Shown: positions 26,260 to 35,337, counted from the stretch's first letter. The stretch: 64,000 nucleotides of DNA from Arenibacter aquaticus (GCF_003957295.1 NZ_RQPJ01000021.1:46210-110209); one strand, 5' to 3'. Notes: a model not told the origin generated them from the sequence alone. Program-made: numbers and translations.

Positions 26260-26607
26260 CTATTGGCCCAATAAACTATCTATGTTTTGGGGTGGCCGCC
26301 CAATAACGCCCTTATTATTGCTAATAACAATAGGTCGTTCAATTAACTTTGGGTGGTTTACCATTGCAGTTATTACCTCCTCATCGGTCATAGACTTTCC
26401 TTTGTAATTTTCTTTCCAGATGGCCTCGTTTGTTCTTACCAACTCCATAGGGGGAATAGCCAAGATTTTTAGTATAGACTTTAATTCTTCATGGCTAGGG
26501 ACCTCTTCAAGGTATTTAATGACCTCAAAATCTTTTCCCGATTTTTCCAAAATGGCCAAGCCTTCCCTGGATTTTCTGCATCTTGGGTTGTGATATATTT
26601 TAATCAT
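26260..26607 (-). CDS. ArsC family reductase-like protein
   Basis: A 115-residue thioredoxin-fold protein of the ArsC/Spx family. It starts IKIYHNPRCRKSR, where the single Cys in NPRC is the arsenate-type nucleophile, and ends RPIVISNNKGVIGRPP, the family's conserved Arg and Pro segment. Known members reduce arsenate using glutathione or glutaredoxin. No arsR, arsB or other ars genes lie nearby, so a role in arsenic resistance is not supported by context; a general thiol or Spx-like role is equally possible. Confidence 0.85.
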   Translation of the reverse strand: MIKIYHNPRCRKSREGLAILEKSGKDFEVIKYLEEVPSHEELKSILKILAIPPMELVRTNEAIWKENYKGKSMTDEEVITAMVNHPKLIERPIVISNNKGVIGRPPQNIDSLLGQ

Positions 26608-26746
26608 ATTCCTATTGTTTTTATTTAGTAGGGAGTTTTTGATATCAATAGCTGCTTTTAAGGTATGCGCTTAATTCTTAGACTATGAATGTCTTACCCT
26701 TAGTTTTAAGTCCAGATATTGATATTATTTTAGTGCCTACTAGGGT

Positions 26747-27845
26747 TTAAATTTCTTCTTTTTGGCCCATCATCATTAGGTAGGCCTTTAAAAATTGATC
26801 TATGGAACCGTCCATTACAGCCTCTACGTTTCCTGTTTCTTCACCGGTACGTACGTCTTTCACCAATTTATATGGGTGCATAACGTAGTTTCTAATTTGG
26901 GATCCCCATTCAATTTTCATTTTGGAGGATTCTATTTCCTGACGGGCTTCCATTTTCTTTCTCAATTCTATTTCGTACAATTGGGACTTCAGCATCTTTA
27001 AGGCCGTAGCCCTATTGTCGTGCTGGGATCTGGAATCTGAGCAGGAAATTTGAATTCCACTTGGTTTATGCGTAAGCTGTACTTTTGTTTCTACCTTGTT
27101 CACATTTTGTCCCCCTGCACCACTGGATCGTGCGGTGGTGATTTCCACATCGGCAGGGTTAATATCGATCTCAATACTATCATCAACCAAGGGATATACG
27201 TAAACAGAGGCAAAGGAGGTATGCCGTTTTGCATTGCTATCGAAAGGAGAAATACGCACCAGTCTATGCACACCGTTCTCCCCTTTGAGCCAACCAAAAC
27301 TATAGTCACCTTCAATTTCCAGGGTCACCGTCTTTATACCGGCCACATCGCCCTCCTGATAGTTGAGTTCTTTTACCTTGTAGCCATTTTTTTCGCTCCA
27401 CATCATATACATACGCATCAACATGGAGGCCCAATCGCAGCTTTCTGTACCACCGGCACCGGCTGTTATCTGTAATATGGCCGTTAGTTCGTCACCCTCG
27501 GCCGAGAGCATATTCTTGAATTCCAATTTTTCAATGGCATCAATGGTCTTCCCATGATGATTTTCCACCTCCCCTTCGCTCATCTCTCCCTCTTTCTGAA
27601 ATTCCAGAAAAATCTCCAGATCGGCTACCAAACCCTTGGCCGCGTTGAAATCATCGACCCATTGCTTTTTGGATTGGATCAGTTTCATTTGTGCCTGGGC
27701 CTGCTGTGGATTGTCCCAAAAGTCGGGCGCCAATGTTTTTTCTTCTTCGTTTTCTATTTCTATAAGTTTGGCATCAATGTCAAAGATACCTCCTTAACGC
27801 ACCAAGGCGATCAATAAGACTCTTGTAGTGGTCCGTGGTTATCAT
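26747..27845 (-). CDS. prfB: Peptide chain release factor 2, with programmed +1 frameshift
   Basis: Terminates translation at UGA and UAA. The start is ATG at 27845. Codons 1-21 (starting [15 protein letters not shown] and ending RRYL) are in one frame and reach an in-frame UGA at 27782-27780; the main frame continues after a +1 shift with [15 protein letters not shown] and MAPDFWDNP-type sequence, giving 365 residues. The recoding site reads AGGAGG (27794-27789), TAT, CTT, TGA, C, the classical layout. The SPF codon-recognition motif ([15 protein letters not shown]) and GGQ motif ([14 protein letters not shown]) are both intact. The low-RF2-causes-frameshift loop gives autoregulation. Residues from 27733 alone would miss the N-terminus. 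Confidence 0.96.
27779..27794 (-). promoter_or_regulatory. prfB programmed frameshift site
   Basis: On the minus strand: AGGAGG, three bases, CTT TGA C. An internal Shine-Dalgarno sequence just before a CUU codon and a UGA followed by C is the known RF2 autoregulatory signal. Spacing equals that of the Escherichia coli site. Confidence 0.95.
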
Positions 27846-27911
27846 AATCAATAATTTTCATCCAAAAATAGGATTCTTTTTTTTGATAATAGATTAAAAT
27901 TGGAATGTTAT

Positions 27912-28673
27912 TTATTGTTGGGCCAGTACTTCTACAGAATGTTTGGTGTCATTACTGCCATGGGAGTATACAATACCCTTTAAAGGGGAGCAATCGTGAT
28001 AATCTTTTCCGTGTGCAACCTTTATGTGGTCTTCTTTGACCAAAAGAAGGTTGGTAGGGTCAAAGCCCATCCAGCCCACTTGGGGCACATAAGCTTCTGC
28101 CCAAGCGTGCATTTGTGAGTCTCCAAAGTAACCATGGCCCTGGTGAAGGTATCGGGAAACATAATGGGAGGGAATATTATTGGCCCGGGCCAAAGCGCAA
28201 AATAAGTGGGTGAAATCCTGACATACACCATTGGGGGTCTCTATGATTTCTTGCAATACGGTATGTACATGGGTAACCCCTGTAGTAAAGTGAATGAAAT
28301 AATAGACCCAACGGTTCAATTTTTGAAGATTCTCAAATATGCTTAGGGCAGGATCAAAAACATAAAGATTACCTGAACTCTCGGGAAGGGTAGTGAATTT
28401 GGTTTTTCGTAGAAATGGCTCAAAATCCACTTTAAAGTCTAGGCTATGAATAAGGTCGTAGTTATCTTGAAGATCAAAGACGGGGGTTTTTTCAAAAGGG
28501 TTGCTAGGTAGCTTTTTTATTTTAAAGGTGGCTGTGAAATCAATTTTTTCAAAGGTCTTTGCGGTATTGATCCGCAAGGTCTGAAATCCATAGCCGTTTT
28601 GGGAGAAATTACTTTTTATGCCCAATGAATTTTCCATAACAAAAAAATAGGGTTCTATTATTATTAAATTCAT
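27912..28673 (-). CDS. Transglutaminase-like cysteine protease family protein
   Basis: A protein of about 253 residues with the transglutaminase-like triad: Cys in GVCQDFTHLF, His in MHAWAEAYVP and Asp in GFDPTN. The N-terminal beta domain (ENSLGIKSNFSQNGYGF onwards) matches the family, but the first roughly 30 residues look atypical and a longer N-terminal strand region normal for the family seems missing. Just upstream is a nine-base A run (T run on the coding strand) at about 28686-28694, where a one-base change would fuse a different leader. Start ATG at 28673 used; TTG at 28706 is the alternative. Activity as protease or amidase is plausible; N-terminal status is uncertain. Confidence 0.75.
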   Translation of the reverse strand: MNLIIIEPYFFVMENSLGIKSNFSQNGYGFQTLRINTAKTFEKIDFTATFKIKKLPSNPFEKTPVFDLQDNYDLIHSLDFKVDFEPFLRKTKFTTLPESSGNLYVFDPALSIFENLQKLNRWVYYFIHFTTGVTHVHTVLQEIIETPNGVCQDFTHLFCALARANNIPSHYVSRYLHQGHGYFGDSQMHAWAEAYVPQVGWMGFDPTNLLLVKEDHIKVAHGKDYHDCSPLKGIVYSHGSNDTKHSVEVLAQQ

Positions 28674-28795
28674 TATAGGGAGCGGAAAAAAAAAGGGAGT
28701 TGCCAAATACTAATTTCATTATGTATTATTTTAGCGCCCTTAGTTGAAGGGTGTTGCCCGCTTAGGGCATATTTTTCAATATAATTCTATACGAT

Positions 28796-29818
28796 ATGCA
28801 GATAAACCTAATTAGTGATACGGTAACCAAACCCTCTCCAGGAATGTTGGAGGCTATGATGACAGCGGAAGTGGGTGATGATGTTTTTAAAAATGACCCT
28901 ACTGTAAATAAGTTGGAAGAAAAAGTAGCTCTATTATTTGGTAGGGAAGCCGCTCTTTTCTTCCCTAGTGGTACCATGGCCAACCAAACAGCCATTAAGC
29001 TGCATACCCAGCCTGGTGAGCAATTAATTTGTGATAAATATGCGCACGTTTACAATTATGAAGGGGGCGGAATTAGTTTTAACAGTGGGGTATCCTGTAG
29101 GCTGGTTGATGGACATAGGGGAATGATGACAGCGGCCCAGGTAGAGGAGGCCATAAACCCGCCCGATTTTTACCATAGTCCCCTTACATCCTTGGTGTGT
29201 GTAGAGAATACTACCAATAAAGGAGGGGGTGCCTGTTGGGATATGGAGGAGTTGGAGCGGATAAAAGCGGTATGTCACCAACACCATCTAAAGTATCATT
29301 TGGATGGTGCCCGTTTGTGGAATGCCCTAGTGGCCAAAAAGGAGTCCCCAAAGCAATATGGCGATTTGTTCCATACCATTAGTGTATGCCTAAGTAAAGG
29401 TTTGGGTTGCCCTATAGGATCTGTGCTAATAGGGGACAGAGAAACAATTCAGAAGGCAGTGCGGGTAAGAAAGGTTTTTGGAGGAGGTATGCGACAGGCA
29501 GGGTATCTTGCGGCAGCAGGTATCTATGCATTGGACAATCAGCTGCAAAGGTTGGAAGAGGACCACAACAGGGCAAAGGAGATAGGCCAGGCCCTACAGG
29601 CATTGACCTATGTAAAAAAAGTAGCGCCCATAGAGACTAATATTGTAATTTTTGAAATAGATCAATCACAAATTTCGACGGACATTTTCATTAAAAAGCT
29701 GGAGGAAAAGAATATTCAGATCATTGGCATGGGGCAGGGGAAATTGCGTATGGTTACCCATATGGATTATACGGAAGCGATGCACCAGAGATTATTGGAT
29801 ATTTTGGGGTCTTTATAG
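28796..29818 (+). CDS. Low-specificity L-threonine aldolase
   Basis: A 340-residue fold-type I PLP enzyme that cleaves L-threonine or allo-threonine to glycine and acetaldehyde. Visible motifs: SDTVTKPSPGMLEAM at the N-terminus, GDDVFKNDPTVNKLEE near 25, LFFPSGTMANQ near 55, HLDGARLWNA near 165 and the PLP lysine in CLSKGLGCPIGS near 199. Normal length. Its last six bases overlap the end of the convergent DUF1508 gene. Confidence 0.93.
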   Translation: MQINLISDTVTKPSPGMLEAMMTAEVGDDVFKNDPTVNKLEEKVALLFGREAALFFPSGTMANQTAIKLHTQPGEQLICDKYAHVYNYEGGGISFNSGVSCRLVDGHRGMMTAAQVEEAINPPDFYHSPLTSLVCVENTTNKGGGACWDMEELERIKAVCHQHHLKYHLDGARLWNALVAKKESPKQYGDLFHTISVCLSKGLGCPIGSVLIGDRETIQKAVRVRKVFGGGMRQAGYLAAAGIYALDNQLQRLEEDHNRAKEIGQALQALTYVKKVAPIETNIVIFEIDQSQISTDIFIKKLEEKNIQIIGMGQGKLRMVTHMDYTEAMHQRLLDILGSL

Positions 29819-30136
29819 TCCAATGGCATCGGGCAATAGGGAGATGCTTGTCTTTAGGTTCTTAATGCCGTTTTCCATGCCCGCTTCAGAGCTGTATAAT
29901 TGGGAAGTTCCTATGATATTACCATCCTTGTCCTTTAAAATGAAAAGGAATTTCCCATCATAATTGGTTTTGCGTTCAAAAACTGTGGATTGGGAAATAA
30001 GATTTTTAAGATTGGAGATGGTATGGTCCATTGCGGTCCTACTGGAGTATACTACACTGTTCAGAATGGTCTGTCCGCTTTCCGATTGCAGACTAAAGGT
30101 GAATAAGCTATCCGATTCCTGATTAATTTTTAGCAT
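29813..30136 (-). CDS. DUF1508 (YegP-like) tandem-repeat protein
   Basis: A 107-residue protein built from two DUF1508 repeats. The second is clear (DGKFLFILKDKDGNIIGTSQLYSS EAGMENGI); the first (about 1-52) is a divergent copy ending YSSRTAMDHTISNL. Start ATG at 30136 rather than a TTG at 30148. Members of this family are small soluble proteins of unknown function. Lies downstream of and convergent to the threonine aldolase gene. Confidence 0.83.
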   Translation of the reverse strand: MLKINQESDSLFTFSLQSESGQTILNSVVYSSRTAMDHTISNLKNLISQSTVFERKTNYDGKFLFILKDKDGNIIGTSQLYSSEAGMENGIKNLKTSISLLPDAIGL

Positions 30137-30354
30137 GTCCGATGGCAACTTTTTTTAAAGTTACACAAAATATATGAAACTGTAATTTGGAAGTGGTAAA
30201 TTAATAATAGTTTAATATGTTCTATTATTCGGGTTGATTTTATTGCGTAAACCAGCAGCGTGCTTAGGTTCTGCTATGGTGAATATGACCTTGCCTATTG
30301 TGCGATAACAGTTTTTAAAATCTAATTAATCTGTGGGAGGATATTTTGCATAAA

Positions 30355-30386
30355 AAACCGGGACAGGTAGGCTTTTCTACTTGTCC
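30355..30386 (-). terminator. Second terminator after trpB
   Basis: On the minus strand GGACAAGTAG (30386-30377), a six-base loop and CTACCTGTCC (30370-30361) form a 10-base stem with one G-U pair, followed by CGG and a T-run. Confidence 0.75.
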
Positions 30387-30392
30387 AATACC

Positions 30393-30443
30393 AAAAAAAA
30401 AGGGCGCAGAAAAGTATCTTAAAACAATACCTTGCTGTGCCCT
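30393..30443 (-). terminator. First terminator after trpB
   Basis: On the minus strand AGGGCACAG (30443-30435) pairs with CTGCGCCCT (30409-30401), an inner AAGGTAT/ATACTTT stem extends it, and a run of T follows. 20 bases after the trpB stop. Confidence 0.85.
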
Positions 30444-30463
30444 CCCTTGTCGGAAAAGTTTGA

Positions 30464-31675
30464 TTATTCGTCTATTTTTGGCAGACCAAAAGTGTCTACC
30501 ACATAATCTATGTCCTTATCGCCCCTACCACTTAAGTTAACCAAAATGGATGATTGAGGGTTCTGCTGTGCCAGTTTAATGGCATAGGCTACGGCGTGTG
30601 CACTTTCTAAGGCGGGGATAATACCTTCTAGTCTACTAAGTTCATAAAAGGCGTCAACAGTTTCCTGGTCAGAGACCACGTCATAGGTAACCTTGCCCAT
30701 ATCCTTCAGCATACTGTGTTCTGGACCTACCCCAGGGTAGTCCAATCCGCTGGCTACCGAATGAACGGCTCCAGGTTCACCCTTGTCATCTTTTAACATA
30801 TAGCATTTAAAACCATGTATCACACCGGGGCTGCCCAGGGTCATGGTGGCGGCGTGCTCCCCATAATCCATAGACCTACCGCCTGGTTCTACACCGTACA
30901 AGGTACATTCGGAATCGTCCATAAAAGCAGAGAAGATGCCCATGGCATTACTCCCGCCTCCTACGCAGGCAACTACCTGATCTGGCAATTCTCCGGTCAT
31001 TTCAACAAATTGATCCTTGGCTTCAATGCCTACAACCCGTTGAAAATCGCGTACCATCATTGGAAAGGGATGTGGACCTACGACCGATCCGATACAATAT
31101 ATGGTGTTGACAGGGTCTTTTAAATAAGCTTCAAAGGCCGAGTCTACTGCTTCTTTCAATGTTTTTAAACCATGGGAAACCGGAACCACCTTGGCACCCA
31201 ATATTTTCATTCTAACTACATTGGGATGTTCTTTGGCAATGTCTACCTCACCCATATGGATTTCACATTCCAATCCAAAATAAGCGGCTGCTGTGGCCAA
31301 AGCAACCCCGTGTTGTCCCGCGCCCGTTTCGGCTATCAATTTCTTTTTTCCGAGGTGTTTTGCCAGAAGGGCCTCTCCCATACAGTGGTTTAGTTTATGC
31401 GCTCCGGTATGGTTTAGGTCTTCCCGTTTTAGGTATATCCTTCCGCCGTATTTTTCGGATAGCCTATTGCAGTAATAAACAGGGGTGGGTCGCCCTTGGT
31501 AGTGCTTGCGTATACTTCTAAGCTCGGATATAAAATTATGCGATTTGCTTATGGAGAAATAAGCATCGGTTATTTTTTTCATTTCCGCCTCTAGCACTGG
31601 GGGGATAAAGGCACCTCCATATTCATTAAAAAAACCATTCTGGTCTGGGTACTTTTTAAAATAATTCTCGGTCAT
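30464..31675 (-). CDS. trpB: Tryptophan synthase beta subunit
   Basis: A 403-residue PLP enzyme that joins indole and serine to tryptophan. Conserved segments: [10 protein letters not shown] at the start, [15 protein letters not shown] (PLP Lys, usually HKIN), [27 protein letters not shown] and [12 protein letters not shown]. No trpA or other trp gene lies beside it; the neighbours are a thioredoxin-like gene upstream and a stretch without genes downstream. The sequence is divergent from the usual operon TrpB ([27 protein letters not shown] in place of YMG-VERQ). It may be a second, stand-alone TrpB used for indole salvage. An attenuator-like hairpin precedes it. Confidence 0.88.
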   Translation of the reverse strand: MTENYFKKYPDQNGFFNEYGGAFIPPVLEAEMKKITDAYFSISKSHNFISELRSIRKHYQGRPTPVYYCNRLSEKYGGRIYLKREDLNHTGAHKLNHCMGEALLAKHLGKKKLIAETGAGQHGVALATAAAYFGLECEIHMGEVDIAKEHPNVVRMKILGAKVVPVSHGLKTLKEAVDSAFEAYLKDPVNTIYCIGSVVGPHPFPMMVRDFQRVVGIEAKDQFVEMTGELPDQVVACVGGGSNAMGIFSAFMDDSECTLYGVEPGGRSMDYGEHAATMTLGSPGVIHGFKCYMLKDDKGEPGAVHSVASGLDYPGVGPEHSMLKDMGKVTYDVVSDQETVDAFYELSRLEGIIPALESAHAVAYAIKLAQQNPQSSILVNLSGRGDKDIDYVVDTFGLPKIDE

Positions 31676-31984
31676 AATAAATGTTATGTATTTGTTTTGG
31701 TTTTAAAAAAAATAGGGCACTGAAAAATAGCCCTTACAATTATACTAAATTATTGGTTGGGTTTTGTTCCTTTTTATTGCTGAGGGCAGTATAACAAGAC
31801 CTACCAATATTTAATGGATGCCCCATGCCGCACTGGCCGATTTTTAAAAGAGGATCTTTTTTTTTTTTTTGTCAAAACGGGTTTAAAAGGGTCAGGAACT
31901 TGGCCAGAATTAGATGTGGCAAGTGTTGCCCAGTTTTAAAATGCCGATTTGTGATTTAGGTTACAGTTAGCTAAAACGGGTGTG
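31676..31984. other. Leader region of trpB
   Basis: 309 bases without a supported gene. It holds the hairpin with T-run at 31705-31734 and a long T run (31857-31870). A 28-codon open frame (starting MGHPLNIGRSCYT) ends just before the hairpin, but it has no Trp codon, so it is not a trp leader peptide of the usual type. Confidence 0.6.
31705..31734 (-). terminator. Terminator-like hairpin in trpB leader
   Basis: On the minus strand AGGGC (31734-31730), an 11-base loop, GCCCT (31718-31714), then eight T. It lies about 30 bases before the trpB ATG. It may end the upstream thioredoxin-like transcript, or act as an attenuator. Confidence 0.5.
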
Positions 31985-32443
31985 TTACAGTTTTCTATTT
32001 TCCCTGAGAAAATCCATATATCTGTCCACATCCGATTTGGACCCATAACCAGAGAGGGAAGCTATTTCTTTTTCATTGCTGCCAACCAAGCTGATAAAAG
32101 GGAAGACCCCTTTTTTGTTCCATTGTTTCAATAATTCCTTGTTCTGGGTAAATTCTTCCGGGCTGAGGCGTTCTTTTTTTCTGGGAAGATCAACATACAA
32201 CAAAACATAGTCCTTGGCCACTTCCTTAAACTGATCTGTTTCCAACAAGTCCTTTTTTAGGGCTTTGCAAGGGGAACACCAATCACTTCCTGTAAAGTAC
32301 ATTAGGATGTTGGTATTGTTCTTTTTTGCTATTTCACGAGCGTTGTCGTAATCGGTCAGCCAATCTACCTCCGAAGCTGTGGTACTTTTCTGCTGTGCGC
32401 AGACCAATATAGGTAAGAAGGCCAATAGTAACAAATACTTCAT
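31985..32443 (-). CDS. Thioredoxin-fold exported protein
   Basis: A 152-residue protein with a signal peptide (hydrophobic 4-15, cleavage near CAQQ) and one thioredoxin fold with the redox motif WCSPC near residue 57. The family (thioredoxin-like, YyaL/DUF255-related) is common in Bacteroidota envelopes, usually as thiol-disulfide reductases. It lies between ybaB and trpB on the same strand, but with spacers of 177 and 309 bases is probably transcribed on its own. Confidence 0.85.
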   Translation of the reverse strand: MKYLLLLAFLPILVCAQQKSTTASEVDWLTDYDNAREIAKKNNTNILMYFTGSDWCSPCKALKKDLLETDQFKEVAKDYVLLYVDLPRKKERLSPEEFTQNKELLKQWNKKGVFPFISLVGSNEKEIASLSGYGSKSDVDRYMDFLRENRKL

Positions 32444-32483
32444 TATGGGATTTTTTTTAAATGATTGGTATTAACTTAATCAT

Positions 32484-32624
32484 TTTACTCGATAATCGAG
32501 ATTTAAAACTGTCTGCCGCAGGTTGGTGATCCGAATCCTGCGTCGAAATCCAAAACAAGGGTCCTTTCCATGCCTCGAGGCCCTGCCTTTGTCCGTCAGA
32601 CTGGCTTGCCCCCAAGTAATTTAC
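32484..32624. repeat. Dispersed repeat copy 2 (CTCGATAATCGAG type)
   Basis: Begins with the same 13-base palindrome CTCGATAATCGAG (32488-32500) as the copy at 5900-5912 and ends with GGCTTGCCCCCAAGTAATTTAC (about 32602-32624, key words as in copy 1). The end of the repeat runs into the ybaB stop codon. It is longer in the middle than copy 1 (about 140 against 114 bases). Non-coding. Confidence 0.75.
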
Positions 32625-32947
32625 TTTAAAAAGGAATCCATTCCAGGAATATTGGGCATACCTTCCTTCGCAACAGCGGCCAATTCGTTTTCGTTTATTG
32701 TGGTCGCCTTTTCTATGGCTTTGTTCAGGGTTAGGATCAAGTAGTCCTCTAATTGTTCCTTGTCCTCCAATAGACTATCGTCCAACTCAATGGATTTAAT
32801 GGTTCTATTTGCGGTAATGCTAACCTTCAACAAGTTGTCCGGTGATTGTTCGTCAACAATAACGGTATTTAAACGTTCTTTGGTGGCTTTTACTTTTTCT
32901 TGGGTTTCCTTAAGTTTTCCCAACATACCCATCATATCTCCAAACAT
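32621..32947 (-). CDS. YbaB/EbfC family nucleoid-associated protein
   Basis: A 108-residue DNA-binding protein of the YbaB/EbfC family. The N-terminal helix [19 protein letters not shown] and the [18 protein letters not shown] core are typical; the C-terminal helix ([20 protein letters not shown]) also fits. Such proteins bind DNA as dimers and coat the nucleoid; in many bacteria the gene sits next to recR or dnaX, not here. The stop codon lies at the end of the dispersed repeat. Confidence 0.9.
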   Translation of the reverse strand: MFGDMMGMLGKLKETQEKVKATKERLNTVIVDEQSPDNLLKVSITANRTIKSIELDDSLLEDKEQLEDYLILTLNKAIEKATTINENELAAVAKEGMPNIPGMDSFLK

Positions 32948-33195
32948 AGTATTGCAATTAATCGTTTTGTGGTAAAATTAATAAATTGAGTTGGTTTATG
33001 TAAAACAATAGTAGCAGGATTCCAAAATAATAGTATAGATAGGGGGTTAGCGCATATATCTAACAGATGGAAAGGAGCGGATGTAAAATTTTTGGTTGCG
33101 GCAACTGTTTTAATTTGTTGTTAAAGATTGCATTTAGGTAGCTGAGTCTTAATTAAATATTATTTTTGCGCATTCTTACTAATTAATAGTTACTC

Positions 33196-35256
33196 ATGCA
33201 GCGGGAAGTAAAAACACCAAGTGCAAAAAAAATAGCAAAGCAATTAATAAAGCACGGGGATGTTAGGACAGATGATTATTACTGGTTGAACCAAAGAGAA
33301 GATCCGGAGGTTATTGCCTATTTGCAGGAGGAAAACGAATATTACGAGGCACTGACCGCCCATACCAATGATTTAAAGGAAAGCCTATTCCGGGAAATGA
33401 GGTCTAGGATAAAGGAAGATGATACCTCTGTGCCATACAAATATAACGGGTATTGGTATGCTACACGTTATGAGTTGGGGAAAGAATACCCCATATTTAC
33501 CAGACGATTTGGAAAGGAAGATGCGGTAGAGGAGATCATGTTCAACTGTAATATCATGGCAGAGGGCTTTGATTACTTCAGTTTGGGAGGGCTTGCGGTA
33601 AGTCCCAATAATGAATTGGCAGCATTTTCAGTAGATACGGTTTCCAGAAGACAATATACCCTGCAGATTAAGAATTTACGCAGTGGGGAAGTGTATACGG
33701 ATAAAATAGAAAATACTACGGGGAGTGCCGTATGGGCCAACGACAACAAAACTCTTTTTTATACTAAAAAAGATCCGGTAACCCTTCGTTCCAATAATAT
33801 TTATAAGCATATACTGGGAACTCCGCCAGAGCAGGACCAGTTGGTCTTTCATGAAGAGGACGAGACCTTTACCACTTTTGTGTATAAAACCAAATCCAGG
33901 GAGTTTATTGTAATTGGTTCTTCCAGTACCTTGACCTCCGAATATCAGATTTTAAGGGCAGATGAGCCCAATGGTCAGTTTCAGATTTTCTCCAAACGTG
34001 AGCGTGGTTTGGAATATTCCATAGCTCATTACAATGACAATTTTTATATACTCACCAATAGGGATGGGGCTACCAATTTTAAGTTGATGACAACGCCCGA
34101 AGACAGGACCGAATCGGGGAACTGGGTAGATTTTATACCCCATAGGGAAGAGGTATTGTTGGAAGATATAGAGATGTTCCATGATTATTATGTGCTATCC
34201 GAGCGGGAAAACGGTCTAAATAAACTAAAAATTGTCCGTTGGGATACCGGAGAGGGTTACTACCTTCCTTTTGATAACGAGACGTATACGGCCTATGTTG
34301 GTACCAATCCGGATTTTGATACTGAAATTTTAAGGTATGGCTATAATTCACTCACTACTCCCAGTTCTGTAATAGATTTTAATATGCGGACCAAGGTGAA
34401 GGAAGTGAAAAAGGAACAAGAGGTTTTGGGAGGCAACTTTCATAAGGAAAACTACATTTCGGAAAGAGTCTGGGCCACAGCCCGGGACGGTAAAAAAATA
34501 CCAATTTCCCTAGTTTACCACAAGGATACCCAATTGGACGGCAGCAGTCCCCTGCTGCAATATGCCTACGGTTCTTACGGGCATACTATAGATTCTTATT
34601 TCTCATCTGTGCGACTAAGTTTATTGGACCGAGGCTTTATTTATGCCATAGCCCACGTTAGGGGAGGGGAATACCTTGGTAGAAAATGGTATGAGGAAGG
34701 AAGATTGCTTTACAAAAAAAATACGTTCACCGATTTTATTGATTGTTCTAAATTTTTAATTGAAAAAGAATATACCGCAGCGGAGCATTTATACGCTTCT
34801 GGAGGGTCTGCCGGGGGGTTATTGATGGGGGCCGTTATAAATCTGTCTCCCGAAATCTACAACGGCGTTATAGCAGCGGTGCCATTTGTAGATGTGCTAA
34901 CCACTATGTTGGATGATACCATTCCATTGACCACGGGGGAATACGATGAATGGGGCAATCCCAATGAAAAGGAGTATTATGATTATATGAAGTCATATTC
35001 ACCCTATGATAATGTAACAGCTAAAAAATATCCCAATATATTGGTTATTACCGGTTTGCATGATTCCCAGGTACAATATTTTGAGCCTGCCAAATGGGTA
35101 GCGAAACTTAGGGAGTATAAAAAAGATGAAAATTTATTGCTTTTTAACATCAATATGGATGCAGGCCATGGCGGTGCCTCAGGGCGTTTTGAGGCCCTTC
35201 GGGAAGTAGCCAAAGAATACGCATTTTTATTAGATTTGGAGCATAAAATTCGATAA
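33196..35256 (+). CDS. ptrB: Prolyl oligopeptidase family peptidase (oligopeptidase B-like)
   Basis: A 686-residue S9A serine peptidase. The N-terminal beta-propeller (about 70-410) precedes the alpha/beta-hydrolase domain with the catalytic Ser in GGSAGGLLMG (near 536), Asp in GLHDSQV (near 620) and His in AGHGGASGR (near 656). ARxxGTKIP-like KDGKKIPISLVYHKD and RGGEYLGRKW segments match oligopeptidase B, which cleaves peptides after basic residues. No signal peptide seen, so probably cytoplasmic. It is followed by a small gap and the cysteine-synthase-like gene. Confidence 0.92.
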   Translation: MQREVKTPSAKKIAKQLIKHGDVRTDDYYWLNQREDPEVIAYLQEENEYYEALTAHTNDLKESLFREMRSRIKEDDTSVPYKYNGYWYATRYELGKEYPIFTRRFGKEDAVEEIMFNCNIMAEGFDYFSLGGLAVSPNNELAAFSVDTVSRRQYTLQIKNLRSGEVYTDKIENTTGSAVWANDNKTLFYTKKDPVTLRSNNIYKHILGTPPEQDQLVFHEEDETFTTFVYKTKSREFIVIGSSSTLTSEYQILRADEPNGQFQIFSKRERGLEYSIAHYNDNFYILTNRDGATNFKLMTTPEDRTESGNWVDFIPHREEVLLEDIEMFHDYYVLSERENGLNKLKIVRWDTGEGYYLPFDNETYTAYVGTNPDFDTEILRYGYNSLTTPSSVIDFNMRTKVKEVKKEQEVLGGNFHKENYISERVWATARDGKKIPISLVYHKDTQLDGSSPLLQYAYGSYGHTIDSYFSSVRLSLLDRGFIYAIAHVRGGEYLGRKWYEEGRLLYKKNTFTDFIDCSKFLIEKEYTAAEHLYASGGSAGGLLMGAVINLSPEIYNGVIAAVPFVDVLTTMLDDTIPLTTGEYDEWGNPNEKEYYDYMKSYSPYDNVTAKKYPNILVITGLHDSQVQYFEPAKWVAKLREYKKDENLLLFNINMDAGHGGASGRFEALREVAKEYAFLLDLEHKIR

Positions 35257-35270
35257 TCAAAAAAAAAGAC

Positions 35271-35278
35271 TAATTTTG
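35271..35278 (+). promoter_or_regulatory. Possible -7 element of the cysteine-synthase-like gene
   Basis: TAATTTTG matches TAnnTTTG, 59 bases before the ATG at 35338. The upstream TTG is too far (32-base spacer), so the match is partial. Confidence 0.4.
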
Positions 35279-35282
35279 TCCT

Positions 35283-35319
35283 GATCTTATTGGTGTAATT
35301 TTAGCGTATCAATAAGGTC
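35283..35319 (+). promoter_or_regulatory. Inverted repeat in the leader of the cysteine-synthase-like gene
   Basis: GATCTTATTG (35283-35292) and CAATAAGGTC (35310-35319) pair over 10 positions with one G-U pair and a 17-base loop. It lies between the -7 element and the ATG. A leader stem or an operator; no T-run follows. Confidence 0.5.
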
Positions 35320-35337
35320 TAAACCTAGAAACTGTTT

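Larger units (their letters stand above)
30137..30463. other. Intergenic stretch holding two terminators
   Basis: 327 bases, no gene. The part near 30360-30446 holds two hairpins that act on the minus strand after trpB. The rest (30149-30355) shows nothing recognisable. Confidence 0.7.

Noticed and set aside
26260-26607. Arsenic-resistance island
   Set aside because: Only a single ArsC-like gene; no arsR, arsB, acr3 or arsM near.
31740-31830. Possible trp leader peptide before trpB
   Set aside because: The 28-codon frame contains no Trp codon and no Trp-rich run.
32520-32545. tRNA-like GATCCGAATCC phrase
   Set aside because: No cloverleaf can be drawn around it; it belongs to the dispersed repeat.
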